A stretch of DNA of 64,000 bases from Bedellia somnulentella. Its lineage: Eukaryota > Arthropoda > Insecta > Lepidoptera > Bedelliidae. Shown here one piece after another: positions 52,146-63,726 of this stretch. The DNA is taken from positions 6,324,001-6,388,000 of the forward strand of contig OY755177.1 of the NCBI GenBank assembly GCA_963576735.1. Direction: 5' to 3'. The notes below the pieces were generated by a model. The model was not told the origin of the DNA. It ran no database searches and worked only from the letters and a program-made list of their open reading frames with translations. Positions within the stretch are counted from its first letter, which is position 1, and each line of letters begins with the position of its first letter. The position numbers were made by a program, and so were the translations under genes.

Positions 52146-52870
52146 ATGGATCGAGAAGAGAGCAGGAGTCGTAGCCTCAGTTACGATAGATTGAGCGCAG
52201 AATTGGCATGGAGGTGCCAAAAAAAAAAAAAAAAAAAGCCAGTCAACACGGAGGTGTTGGAGATGACAGGAAGCGCTATGCTGAACGACCGTGGGTATTA
52301 CGGGAGCGTGGTACCGAGGTCAATCGACAACCGTGGGTATTACGGGAGCGTGATACCGAGGTAAATCGACCGTGGGTATTACGGGAGCGTGATACCGAGG
52401 TCAATCGAGGTGAACAGGTGAACAACGAATAGTCCAATAACAGCGGAGAGGTCTCTTCGTAAGCCGGTTCGGCGTACACGAGAGCGTTCGCCTAGCGCGA
52501 GGACGAGAAAATAGCAGGGAGCGATGTTCACAGCATTGTGCACGCAAACGCGAGGGTGGATACTATTCCCAAAACAAAATAGACAGTAACCGCAGCTCTT
52601 TGGTTGGGTCGCTTAGTTTGAAACGACGTAGGGTAAATGATAATGGATGAGCTATTGTTTATTTTGTCTGAGATGCTGGCTGAAAGAGTTCAGTACGGAG
52701 AATCGCTTGATCAATATTATTACGCCAAAAACAATCTACTAAATTAATGTAAAATTAATGGGCGCCAGGATGTAGATTGTCTGCTGCACGGTGTAGGGTA
52801 GGTGCGCAGGCAGCTGCTTAAACCCGAACAAGTTTTTAATTTCTTTAATACGGTTAAAGTTGGTCAATAT
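52146..52870 (+). pseudogene. gag relic, broken
   Basis: ATG at 52146 in a strong context (CCACCATGG) opens MDREESRSRSLSYDRLSAEL, then hits a run of about 18 A that shifts the frame. A neighbouring frame continues through three tandem PWVLRERDTEVNR units (52289-52408) to a stop. Further on, 52643-52745 reads AERVQYGESLDQYYYAKNNL followed by a stop, then INGRQDVDCLLHGV, another stop, and EQVFNFFNTVKVGQ near 52830. The GESLDQYYYAK...LL...DVDCLLHG pattern is typical of the Gag C-terminal region of insect Ty3/gypsy elements. Several in-frame stops and a homopolymer frameshift show that no full Gag is made from this copy. Confidence 0.75.
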
Positions 52871-55800
52871 GGTGAACATCTTGAATGATTCTCAAGGCGA
52901 AAAATTGATCGCAAATGTACTCTGCTTTTGCGATGGACAAGATGCTTCAAATTCAAATTTATTTACCGAAAAGGGCAAAATACAACTTGTAATTATTTAA
53001 CTATATAAACTCAATTAATGCTAGGTAGATTTACAAATTCTTAACAATGTAAGGTTTTACGAATGTGTTTAATTGTAGCTCAATCTAAAATAATAATAAT
53101 AGAAAACGATTTGAATTTTCGGGTAATTTCAAAAAGTTTGTTATATTTGTGTCTCCGGACTGGGCGAACCTGTTGGGCAGATGCCGGAATTTTCACTTTG
53201 TCGCGGAGGCCTTATTGATGTAATGATGTTGAAACCAATATTTAATATTTACATCAAATGGGGACTACTACTGATTTAATAAATTGAATATTCTGTTTCA
53301 AAAATTGATCATAGTTACAATTTGTGTATTGTTCCTGTTTTGTATACATTTTATATTTTTTACATTAATATTCAGTATTGCAAATTAATAAGATAGTGTA
53401 TTTAAATATCAATAATAAAACTAAATTCCATTACTTAAATTAAATAATATCAACAATATCAAAGATAAATTATTATAATTATGACCGCCTTGTTCACCTG
53501 GTCTGGCTGGAAAAGTCTTCTCATTTGTCAGTTCATTGCAGCGAACAAAAAAAATATATATACATACCAAGAAGGGTAATCCGAAGGATAAAAATGAAAA
53601 ACAATGAAATAGCTCAAGTTCAGCTTTAGACCTGGAACTTGATAAATACTTAACTGACATCAAAGTAAATGGGGTAGCACTAAATTGCTGTGTAGAGGTT
53701 GTAAGTCACGCTCTATCATAAAACCTACTAAAGCCAGAGAGCTCAACTTTGATATGATAGTTCCAAAGGGTATACCTCTACTCAGGGCTATAGGTAGGGC
53801 TCTGATAAATCCCGTGAGCATTACAACTACAACGTAGAAGTTCAGAACGTAAAACGAACGATAAAGACGTACATCGGTGGAGACTATGTTTTATTTGTCA
53901 TATAAACCAAATCAGCATCAAACATTCAATACTTTTCTTCTGAAGTTTTCTTAAATCTTAAGTAATTTTTAGCCAAAATCTTTAGTAGCTTTGAGATATC
54001 TTAACCATAATAGATATGCTGGTGTATAGGTGCATGGGTTGGTAGAGAGTGATAAACATCATAGCATAAACGTCAACAAGGGTATACCTCCTGTATACCT
54101 GTGATCCTCTCGCGGACACGATAGCTGCCTACAACGACTTAGGCATCAAGATGAACTGTCTGTGTGAATTATAATTGTCTTATTTTCGTTAATTCTGGTA
54201 TTTAAGTCATAATCATTAGCACAGAATCTAAATCCATTGCATATCCTTCGGGAAATATTGAATTTTTAGCCATTCATGTCCAAATTAAGACTGTAATTAT
54301 CACCATCTTATATGCTTTGCTTTGGATCCGAAATAAAAGATTTCGATGCAAATATATTATAAAACAAATAATAACTTCTATCATCACAATATATCAATTA
54401 CGATAAAGTGTACGAATGGGCTAAAATGTCAAATACGTGAATTTTTATAGGGCTAGTATAGAATCCGCCACACTAGGGTCACCCACTCACACTTATTTAA
54501 GCACACCGTGTATTATTTTTGGATATCGCTGTCATCTTTGTCTTGTCAATCTATATACATAAGTGAAGCACAATTAATATATAATCTTAACATTGTTTCT
54601 GTACTTTAAAAGTGCCGCTCATCATAACTGTCAAGACTATAACTGTAGATTTTACCTCAAATCTTCGCCCTGCTTCCATTTGTTAAAAATATAATTAGAA
54701 CCACGAGCAGGGGAAGGTAAAAATAAATTAAAATGGTATAAATCAAAATTATGTACATTTTACCATAGCTTAATATTTATTAGAGAAACAAACTGTACAC
54801 AATATTTCAAGCAAGGATGACCTCTAAAGTTTCTACCAATAGTTATAGTATAGTATACTAATTTTGAAGTTGATATAGAAAATTGCAAATTAAAATAAGT
54901 ATTTAAAACAAAATAATTGTACATCGGCTATGATATGGATAGTTTATAGAGATGAATTCGTTTGAAGGCATCAGATTGTCATCCCCACCAGACCAAGCGA
55001 ATATAACAAGATTTTAAAAAACATGTACATGTATAATTAATTATGATATTATTATTATTAAGTATACCTAAATAAGATTCTTTGTCATATATGGTACTAA
55101 TTTTGAAGTAGGTATATTTATATTTAAAAACTGGTAATAAACATCAAATACAAAAAGAAATATATATGTAAGATTGTATGATATATATGTAAGATAATAT
55201 ATAAAGTTATCCATATTGAGGGAATAAAAGGGTAATTTATGTTACAAAAGTTTATTCAGTAATAAATTCAGATGGTGTAATTTAAACACAAAAGTAACAA
55301 TAATCAATCAGAGAATAAATCAGAAATCGCTCAGCGTAATAGTGTGCTATGCGCGCGATTTATTAATCTAGCAACTTAAGGTATCTGGTACGAAGTATAT
55401 TGACTAGGTACAAGTCAGCATAGGTACTAAGACCAAGAGTGGACGGACAGTTTTTCCGGGAGCAGAATGCTCTTGAGTCAAATCAGAAACGGGAAACTCC
55501 TTTCTATTGGCCATATGAGTTAGTTATAGCAAATCCCCGTGCAACTATTATTTTCCAAGGAAATTATTATTTTCGGTACACAATCAATAAGAGCTTATTT
55601 AGAACTAGCTTACCATTATCATAAAGCTTACTAAATAAAAGTCAAGGTAGGAAAAATTAATAAACCCTGTACATTAAATTATCATGGTCAGGCATATATA
55701 AATTGAAAAAAAGAAAAATTTTATATTATTAAAAAAAAAAAAAAAAAAAACCTAACTTAAAATCTAAAAACTTCTTCCAGTTCCTCTTATCGGGAAAGGG

Positions 55801-56704
55801 TACCTAAGATGCTGGAAGCGTTACCGCGTTGTATGGCAAGATAAGATACATATATTGATGGATAAAAGTACTTAAAATTCATACTTTAAAATAAATAAAT
55901 TCATAATCTAAATAATTATATCATGAGAAAGTTTTAGGACTCGAACATTAAAGGTTGATCGGCTGATTCAACAAAGTCCAACTGTTTACAAAAGTATTTA
56001 AAATGAATAAATGCTCAATAAAAAAGAAAAAATGTCATATTCGGAAAATGGGGTGCGGAATGTGAATCGGATTCTAGTATTGTAGGACGAACAGCTGAAG
56101 TTTAACCTTGATTACAAGTCCTTTTTATGGATGGTTTTCAATAAAATTAGTTGATCCCTAGTGTCCTTTGTACATCTTAAGGGTTTTAAAGTTAGAACGT
56201 CCAGTGGCTGATGATGATGATGATGATGATGAAGTTAGGAAGGTTGTCTAAATATGGAAATCTATAGTGAGGTGTTTAATACACTTATTTCGATTTTGTT
56301 GAAGCATTTTTATATAAACTTGATACATGGGGTCCCATACAGTATAATATATTTCCATAGCAACCACCATAGTAGTTCTGATTGTGACATTAAGGCTCGT
56401 ACCGCGTCTTAAAAGCACTCCCTAATGACAGTCATACCTAGAAGGCAGTAATGATCTAAGCGATTTAAATAGTGAATAAATAAAAAAATATATATAAGAA
56501 AATCACATAAGTACGATATAATATATAAACAAATAATTAATAATTAAGTTATAACCTCACGAGTATGTGAGTTGTGAATCTGCCTATTCTTTTTACTAAC
56601 GTATTGATCTCTCCATTGAAGAGTTGTCTGGAAGAGATAGTTTTAAGCCACCAATTGTGCTTCTGTTTAGCAGTGTAATCTTTGTAAAATGTTTTAACTG
56701 TGAT
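52871..56704 (+). other. LTR element interior without pol
   Basis: 3.8 kb where protease, RT, RNase H and integrase would be expected. I see no open frame above about 80 codons and no YxDD-like or integrase motif. 52945-53160 looks like an AT-rich LINE 3' UTR-like insert (AAATTTATTTACCGAAAAGG). 55737-55755 is a poly(A) run and 56211-56231 a (GAT)n microsatellite. Degenerate SINE-A-like words occur at 53565-53700. Confidence 0.6.
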
Positions 56705-57120
56705 GACTGTCTCCATGGCCTCGCGGTTGAGCGCTTGGTTTCGGGTGCGGAGGTCTCGAGTTCGATCCCCGGGGGGGTGATCACCTTACAAATTTGATTT
56801 GTAAGATTTGACCGAGTTTGGAGGGATATTGCAGGCTTGAATCACCTGACTATCCGAGAATTAAGATGATTCCGTGCTTCCGAGGGCACGTTGGGCCGTC
56901 GCTCCCGGCTACTGTTGCGGTGGTGGTCGTTGGTCTGCCAGCCCGCAATTGGCCGGCGTGGTGGACTGTGGCCAGATCGCCCTATGTAGGGTGGGCTGGA
57001 GCCCCTTGGTGGGGACATATATGGACTGTGAGGAGGAGGTACGTGATGAGTACCATTATAAGTTCTATTCTATTCTTATGTGCTTAGTGTTACAATTCGT
57101 ATAAATAAAAAATAAAAAAA
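56705..57120 (+). repeat. tRNA-derived SINE-D with GC-rich conserved body
   Basis: The head GCCTCGCGGTTGAGCGCTTG (A-box-like) and GGTCTCGAGTTCGATCCCCG (B box GTTCGATCC) are at tRNA spacing. The body contains GATTCCGTGCTTCCGAGGGC, ACGTTGGGCCGTCGCTCCCG and TAGGGTGGGCTGGAGCCCCT. The CCGTGCTTCxGAxGGCACGTT block is a widespread conserved domain in insect SINEs. The tail is AATAAAAAATAAAAAAATAC. It lies inside the LTR element. The overlapping 89- and 76-codon frames are by-products of its GC content. Confidence 0.8.
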
Positions 57121-57451
57121 TACATTGTTAGTGTGTAATGTGTAGAATATGTAAATAAAAATATATATGTATATTGAATGTGTAAATGATATGTAAATGT
57201 CTGTAAAACTATGTGTATGATATGTGTGTGCATATATATGTATAAAAAGTTAATGCAATCGCAATTATGAAACATTAGTACGGATTAACACATTAGGACC
57301 TGTTAATTTTGAATCACTTGTTACCAGGATTTACAAGTTATTTCAAGAACTTACCTATGTATAAAAAAATATATAATATAATAAAGTTTTATTAATTCTT
57401 TAAAAATATTTCCAAAAGCGAAGGGACTCGCTTATAACAGGAAGGCCGAGC

Positions 57452-57964
57452 TGTAAGCTTATAATAATGAGTGTGCTATGATTGGCTATTATACTGTATA
57501 ATTTATACTATTTATAATTGATAAACTGTATAGTTTTATTGTGTAATCATATTATTTACCTATTTAATAAGTATTAGTGGTGTCGTGTATGAATAATGAG
57601 ATACTAGTTTGACTTTACTTCAAAACAGCTCACGCTGATTAAAATAATGATTGTAATTAAATCCATAATTTTGGTAAATACTCATTTCTAAAATGTTATT
57701 ATTTATTTATAAATGAGTTGTAATAATGATTATGTAGGTTTGAGTAGAGTATTATTGATGAGACTGTCAGTTGATTTAAATCAACTGACAGTCAACTGAC
57801 TTAAGGTTAGGTAAGGTATAAATGTACGATCTCTGTTTTTGCGTGGGCAATTGTCAGTAGTCCGTTGTATCGGCAAGTGGTTGTGAAAGATGAAATTATA
57901 CGAAGTGTACCGCTATTTTGGGTTTTATTTCAAAACCTCCACACTCCCTGAAGTTGACCCTACA
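57452..57964 (+). repeat. 3' LTR
   Basis: Same 513-bp sequence as 49567-50079, with no mismatch seen by eye; followed by the GTTT duplication. Confidence 0.95.
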
Positions 57965-60352
57965 GTTTGGTACGTCGACGGTTGTGACATCGAAATTTTC
58001 ATGCCAACCTGGATAAAGGCCATTCATAATAAAAGATAAATTTTGCAGATCCCACATCTTAAAGTTTTATAAGAGCAGAATAAACTGATGATGATGTGAA
58101 TTTCAGTCGTTACACAGAAAGCAGCGCATTTGCACAATCAAATTATTTTTTAATGGTAAGGGATGATTTTTACATAAACCCATGATCAATTTTAATATCA
58201 TGGTACTCTTACGTTGATTGGATTATAGACCCAGAAAGCGCGAACCGATTGGTTTTAGGACAAGAGTAAAAACACCTATTTCCGAGCCCCTTTATCAAAC
58301 TTAAGATATTCAGCACTTTTTTACACTGTATAAATACTTTCAAAGGTGAAGAAATAATATTTTCACAATCGACAACAAAAGTTGGAAAATATAAACATTC
58401 TTTATTTCTCATAATTTCCCAAGTGGCATTTATTTGTCTGGTTCCAATTGATACCTGATATTCTTTGTGTATTTTCAGTGTCGCAGAAGTATAAACAATA
58501 CTGACCTTGCGACACTAACTCGTTTGAAGTAATAGTAAAACATCTGTTGGATTGAAGTAACATTACGTCGCGTACTCTTTAAAGATGGTTTAATATTTTC
58601 ATAAGATATTTGATGGTCCCATATATTACACTATGCTTTCTTGTTTTGAACATTGTCTAGCTACCCCCTTTTTCGAAACGTGCAATAGTGGTGAGTCAAA
58701 GAAGTAGTAATTCTTATCACCTCACCGTAACTCAAAACAAATGAATTTTATATTTTTTTAAAAAGAAGATTGCTGGTGGACCCGTAGCCATTTCCCCAGA
58801 CAAACCAACCACACGCACTGTTGAAAACAATACCAATGCAACAATTTCATTTATGACCTGACCATATTAATACTAACCCTGCTCTGCTTTTATGTCAACC
58901 ACTTTCCATATTCCACTTCAAGCTAAGACAACAGTAATCAAAAATGTAATTAGTGAGAAAATGTTTTATAAGAACTGAAGGTGATGGTTTGACTCAGGCA
59001 GGAACCATGTTTTAAACATTAATAAGAAGTGAATCTGAGTAATTAATTAGTCACGTTCACGACCATAACATATAAAAAACAATTTGAGAAATTTAATCAA
59101 TAACCTAACAAAAGCCTAACAACTCAGCAAGCAAACTCGTGAGGCGAGGAGTACTAGTTCCAACCAACATGACCAATTTGGCACACATATCTCGAATCTT
59201 CTGCGGCACATCTCGAGCCAACAGCCAACTCCTCTCACATTAATGAGTCGGCCAATGAAACCTCTTCCTGTTTATATCTGCTTCTAATTTCAAATTGAGT
59301 TTGTAACTGTTACAAGTTGGGACGGCTGGCGGTTTTAGTTGTCGATTGTTGGTTAGTTGTGTAACTTTGTTCAGCTACAAGTTACTATTGGGATTACTGT
59401 GACCTGGCGCACGTACGGAGCTCAAGTTGTGCAATTGTGCCAATTTGTGTCATTCTGTAATAGTTGCAGCAAATTAATAGGCTTCTGACCCAGATTGACG
59501 TAAGAAAATTAAGGAATTGCATATACTAAGTAGTCTTAGTAAAGTTCACGTCAATATTAGAATATGAAACTTACATTTAGATTTAGTTGAACTGTGCAGT
59601 GTCTCCACAGAATAGCACGTACGCATTTGTTCACGCGCTTGTTTTTAGAGGTGACTAAGACTAAGAACTAACCGTAAGTAGCAAGTTATAGATCGTTTAT
59701 TTGTATAGTTGCTGAATAAATAATAGATAGACAATATATTTATCATTGTGTTTTTAATAATTAAGTATGCTTTGATGGACAAATAAACTAAGGATAATAA
59801 TCGAATATCAAGCGAATAAAATCGTGAAGCTCAGCTACTTAGCTACTTAGCTAACTGGTAAAATTCACGTAAAAACAAAATTTACGAGTCCTTAAGGAGC
59901 AAAAAGTTAATTAGCCAGCATCAGTGTATTTGAGGCAATGGTTACAAAAAAAGCATTTAGACGAAAAATAGCAAGTCTTTGTTTCTTGATCTGGTCTTGC
60001 AGAGCATTGAAACTCGTAGGTCTCAAGGGATTTGTTTGGGCTATCAAGGAAATTGTGATAAATTTACACAAAGTGTATCACAGAAAAAAGGCTCAACACG
60101 TTTTTGTGTAGATATGTACAGATTTCAGCTAATTACGTTTATATCCAGAATAAACTAGATGATGGATTGATTAGTAGATAGTATAGATTATTAGAATAGC
60201 ATAGTATATTGGTACTATTATAGTTCATATTTTTATAAAGCCAATATGAAATACAAGTATTTCAAAATACAATAAACAAATAATGATTAGAAGATTTTAT
60301 ATAAGGTCATATAAAGTTGCCCATTAGGTACTCGATGGACAAAGCAAATTAC
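57965..60352. other. Gene-free stretch
   Basis: No gene recognised. 58765-58900 (TTGCTGGTGGACCCGTAGCC) and 59592-59675 (GTGCAGTGTCTCCACAGAAT, GAGGTGACTAAGACTAAG) are possible very old SINE-A relics. 59270-59470 is GC-richer unique sequence. Confidence 0.45.
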
Positions 60353-61370
60353 ATACATACATATAGTCACGCCTTTGGTTCCCATTGTGGTTGACAGAGA
60401 CTGGTAACCGCCACATCTTTCGATCGTGGCGAACCTATCATTTTCAAAACAGATTCTTCTACATAAAATCTGAATCTATTTTTTGTACTCTGTAGTGCTG
60501 TGTAGTACCAGCTTAGAATAGCACTACCACATTTCTTCCGGTGGGTGTACGTAGGAGGCGACTAACGGGATTGGGGCTTTTAAGGGATTGGGCGATGGGG
60601 TTGGAGACCCATCACCAACAACCTTTATTCCACCACCTTTTTCCCACGCAACTTCCAAAAGTGGCTGAGAAATTTCTGATTCCTCAGCTCTGGCTACCCC
60701 TTCAAGGGATTCATAGCCGTGAGTATATGTATGAATGTTTTGTAGATATTTCATAACAAAACAAAGTGTATTCTAACTATACAACCTCCTATTAAATGAA
60801 CAAATAGTCAAACTTTGTTTTTTATAAAGTCAACTCATTATAGTAAAAGTTCCGTCAGAAATAGCTACGTCTCGACAAGGTCTAATCGTATTTCAACCAA
60901 CAACAGACGAAACTTGAAATTCTACTAACTATCTAAAACTGATCATTTAATCTTCGCCTTCGACACTGCAGAAATCAAGTAAAAACATAATAGGTTCCCA
61001 TCGGGGTAGACAGAGGTTATCAACCACGGCTCGTTCGATCGATCGAGGCAAACCTCTCAATTTAAAAAACAGTTTATTTTACATAAATACTGAATCTATG
61101 TTTTGTAGAAAAACATAGCGCATTCTTAATATTAATATTAATTAATTCTTAATATTTATTATTACCTACTATTAATAGAACTAATAGTCAAACTTTTAAT
61201 TTAAAAAAAAAAACTTATAATAAAATTAAAATATTTGCCTCTTGACAAGGTTTAATCGTATTTCAACCAACAAAAGCGGACGAAACTTGAAACTCGACTA
61301 ACTATCTAGAACTGATCATTTAATCTCCGCCCTGGACACCGCAGAAGTCAAGTAATAACATAATTTGGTG
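60353..61370. repeat. Local direct duplication (two ~400-bp units), the first carrying a SINE-A
   Basis: Unit 1 (60353-60985) and unit 2 (60986-61370) share, in order: GGTTCCCAT(T/C)G(T/G)GGT, ACCGCCACAT/CAACCACGGC-like, GATCG(T/A)..GC(G/A)AACCT, TTTTACATAAA...TGAATCTAT, AATAGTCAAACTTT, CTCGACAAGG/CTTGACAAGG, TAATCGTATTTCAACCAACA, ACTGATCATTTAATCT and CAGAA(A/G)TCAAGTAA. The start of each unit resembles an RTE 3' tail (minus). Unit 1 also contains the SINE-A at 60497-60737, absent from unit 2. Confidence 0.85.
60497..60737 (+). repeat. SINE-A copy, full length, in duplication unit 1
   Basis: Head GCTGTGTAGTACCAGCTTAG to TCATAGCCGTGAGTATATGT. The flanks read TTTTTGTA before and TTTTGTA after; unit 2 has a single TTTTGTAG at the same place (empty site), supporting a target duplication of about 7 bp. 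Confidence 0.93.
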
Positions 61371-62179
61371 TTCTGGGGTTCGTTGGAATGCAAAGCATGT
61401 TTGATTTAATGCAATTAGCTGATGCTGAGACTACGTAAATTTTATTAGTGCAACTGATTTAATGCAAAGTGGGGAGCTACATGTGGATCTAAGAATGTAG
61501 CTTAAGATAATGTTTTTAAGGATTTCTGATTTTTTATAATAACTTTACAATGTAATTACCAAACGATAAGATACCAAAAGGAATTTCATACGAATTCAAA
61601 CGTATTTATAAACATCACAACATCACTCTTTAATTTTTTTTCAACGTATTCAATTCATATACAGCGACGAAAAGGGTTCCATAAAGTTTTGGTATTAAAG
61701 TAACGCAAAGCTGTAATAATTTTCTATTTCCTCCTCGAAATGCCGAAAGTAATACAATGCAGCAGACATGTCATAATCACTTTAAACATTCATAAGGCAA
61801 CGTCTGGAGACAGCTCCTCCGGAATTCACGAGCCGCTGAATTTTTGAAGGCCCCATACGCGGGACGAATTTTCAGGCTCAGAGCAGTATCATTCTGTTAC
61901 TTTTAATCTGCTTAATGTTTCGCTGCGCCTCATCAAAAATACTTGGCGCAGATGACGCTCCGAATACGGCGTGAAATAATTAAAAATAGAAAGTTGAAAT
62001 AGGCGGAATCTCTGCCAAATTTTATGCAAGGTTTTTGAACTTTGGTAATAAAAATGTTGCCGTCTGTTTTTGTACATATATTTTTAGTAAAAGTTAAGGT
62101 TAAGTTGTATCTAAAGAGCTATGATGTAATTTACTATTCTAATTGACAATAAAATATACGGTATGCAGCGATCGTAACG
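61371..62179. other. Gene-free stretch with a GC-richer unique block
   Basis: 61800-62000 (ACAGCTCCTCCGGAATTCAC, TTTCGCTGCGCCTCATC, ATGACGCTCCGAATACGGCG) is GC-richer and has no repeat match in the window. The 62-codon minus frame there shows no domain. Candidate conserved non-coding sequence on composition only. Confidence 0.4.
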
Positions 62180-62277
62180 TCAAAAAAAAGTCGAAAAGTT
62201 TATTTTTCAAAATAAAGTGAAATACTAACATTTATTGAACGTTATTTTTTTTATTTATCACCAATCCGTTGCTTCGG
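62180..62277 (-). mobile_element. CR1 LINE 3'-end fragment
   Basis: Reverse-complemented it reads CCGAAGCAACGGATTGGTGA, then AACGTTCAATAAATGTTAGT, AAAAATAAACTTTTCGAC and a further TTTTTTGAC unit. It has the same 3' end as 46380-46480, somewhat diverged. About 98 bp was copied. Directly to the right TTGCGATTGTTGGTCCCTA occurs twice (62278 and 62313). Confidence 0.88.
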
Positions 62278-62539
62278 TTGCGATTGTTGGTCCCTACCAA
62301 GCCGTGAACGAGTTGCGATTGTTGGTCCCTAACAATAGAACTTACTTATAGTGTAAGTATACTAAGGTATAGAAATCAAAATATGACATTCTTTATGTAT
62401 AACGACTTAGAAAAGAAAATAGAGAAAAAAAAATATGTAAAAAAATCTTTGACAACTTAGTAGGAACAACACCACTTCTCAAGGTGATAACATGATTTAA
62501 AATCCTTTGTCACCTATTAGTTTTTATTTTAGCCATTAG

Positions 62540-62725
62540 TGTGGTTATTTTTTTAAGGTTTTACTCAGTCATGTGACAGTATATTCATACAAAATGGATA
62601 GACAGACATACGTCCAAGCAAAACTTACGTACCCTGATCACCAGGTGACAAAAATGTCATATGATGTTTGAAAACATGAGTATCTCTGCCACCTCTTTGG
62701 GGATTTACGGTGTAATTATTGAATT
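62540..62725 (+). repeat. SINE-B fragment
   Basis: CTCAGTCATGTGACAGTATA, GTCCAAGCAAAACTTACGTA, CCCTGATCACCAGGTGACAA and ATCTCTGCCACCTCTTTGGG match the SINE-B body. Confidence 0.82.
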
Positions 62726-63726
62726 AAGATTAAATCCAAGCAGTTTTTATTAGGAAACAGCCCTATTTTATATAAGTTTACAAAGCCAAATAAGAGTCCA
62801 ACAGGTAAAAGGTGAAAAATTAAGAATAAAAATTAATGCCATTGAAATCACTTGGTTTTAACTATTTCTAGCACACGGTGTGCCCGTGTAAATAGAATTT
62901 TTATAAAGAAATGTGTAAATAGAATTTTTCGAAACCTATGACATGGCAAAGTACTTAATAATTCTAACATTTTACTAAAATTAAGTGCATTAAACCTTCA
63001 CCACCTATTTTTAAAAGAAAATAAAGTAAACAAAACCAAATCTTCTACACATCTTTGTTATAATAAAAAAACAGTCATATTTTGCGATAATACGTATATT
63101 TTATGATTGCGTATTATAACTGTTTATTCTCCCTAATCTTCATAACTGCGCTTCAGCATTCCGCAAAATTGAAAAAAGGAAAAATATTAACACAAAGAAG
63201 CGGGGCGAGAGCAAACAAAAAAAGCGTCCATATTCATATCATCATTTCATTATTCACAAAGGAATACTAGCAATACAAAAGAATGGTAAGTTATTAAGCG
63301 GATTAAGAGAGAAGAGTCGTCTCCAAACCTATTCATGTAGGTAGACGGGCGATGAATTTTTGAGAGATCCTCAAAGCACGTGTGTGCGATGCCGACCGCG
63401 TCTGAAAGCCTTGCTGAAAAGAAATCGGTACTGTACCGGTTAATGAACTTTAGTGGGCTCCGCTCCAGTCACTATGCCAGACGCTAACGAGACTTGTGCT
63501 ATGATGATATATATGTCATTGATATTTATAATGGAGTAATAATTTTAATATAACTTTTTTGTTGCCTTTACTTTGATTGGTGATCCTTAATAACACAATA
63601 ATTTTATACTCTTAGGATAGAAAATTAGTTTTCTTTTGAAATAGGACCTAACTAGATGTATATTTATTCCAACAAAAAAAAATAAGCATGATCATGATCA
63701 TACTTCAAATTGACGACCTCCTCTGT
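62726..63726. other. Gene-free stretch
   Basis: AT-rich, with a GC-richer block at 63340-63490 (GTGTGCGATGCCGACCGCGT, GTGGGCTCCGCTCCAGTCAC). No open frame or repeat recognised. GATCATGATCAT near 63691 is a short palindrome. Confidence 0.45.

Larger units (their letters stand above)
49567..57964 (+). mobile_element. LTR retrotransposon, 8.4 kb, identical LTRs, non-autonomous
   Basis: Two direct repeats of 513 bp (49567-50079 and 57452-57964) begin TG and end CA, and are flanked outside by GTTT (49563-49566 and 57965-57968), a 4-bp target duplication. By eye I see no difference between the LTRs. The 7.4-kb interior has a broken gag relic (52146-52870) and no RT, protease, RNase H or integrase motif that I can find. 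The sequence just inside the 5' LTR (AACTCAGAAGTGAGGATAGG) is the likely primer-binding region. CAGGAAGGCCGAG just before the 3' LTR is the likely polypurine tract. The plus orientation follows gag. Probably Ty3/gypsy-related, from the 4-bp duplication and gag style; this is inference. Confidence 0.93.

Noticed and set aside
52146..52432. Possible host gene with Arg/Ser-rich start and a Kozak-like CCACCATGG
   Set aside because: It sits inside an LTR element and is followed by Gag-like residues (GESLDQYYYAK); better explained as a gag relic.
56818..57104. 89- and 76-codon plus-strand open frames with Trp/Pro-rich protein
   Set aside because: They lie wholly within the GC-rich body of a tRNA-derived SINE.
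63691..63702. GATCATGATCAT palindrome as a regulatory site
   Set aside because: A short palindrome of this kind is expected by chance in AT-rich DNA and nothing around it supports a function.
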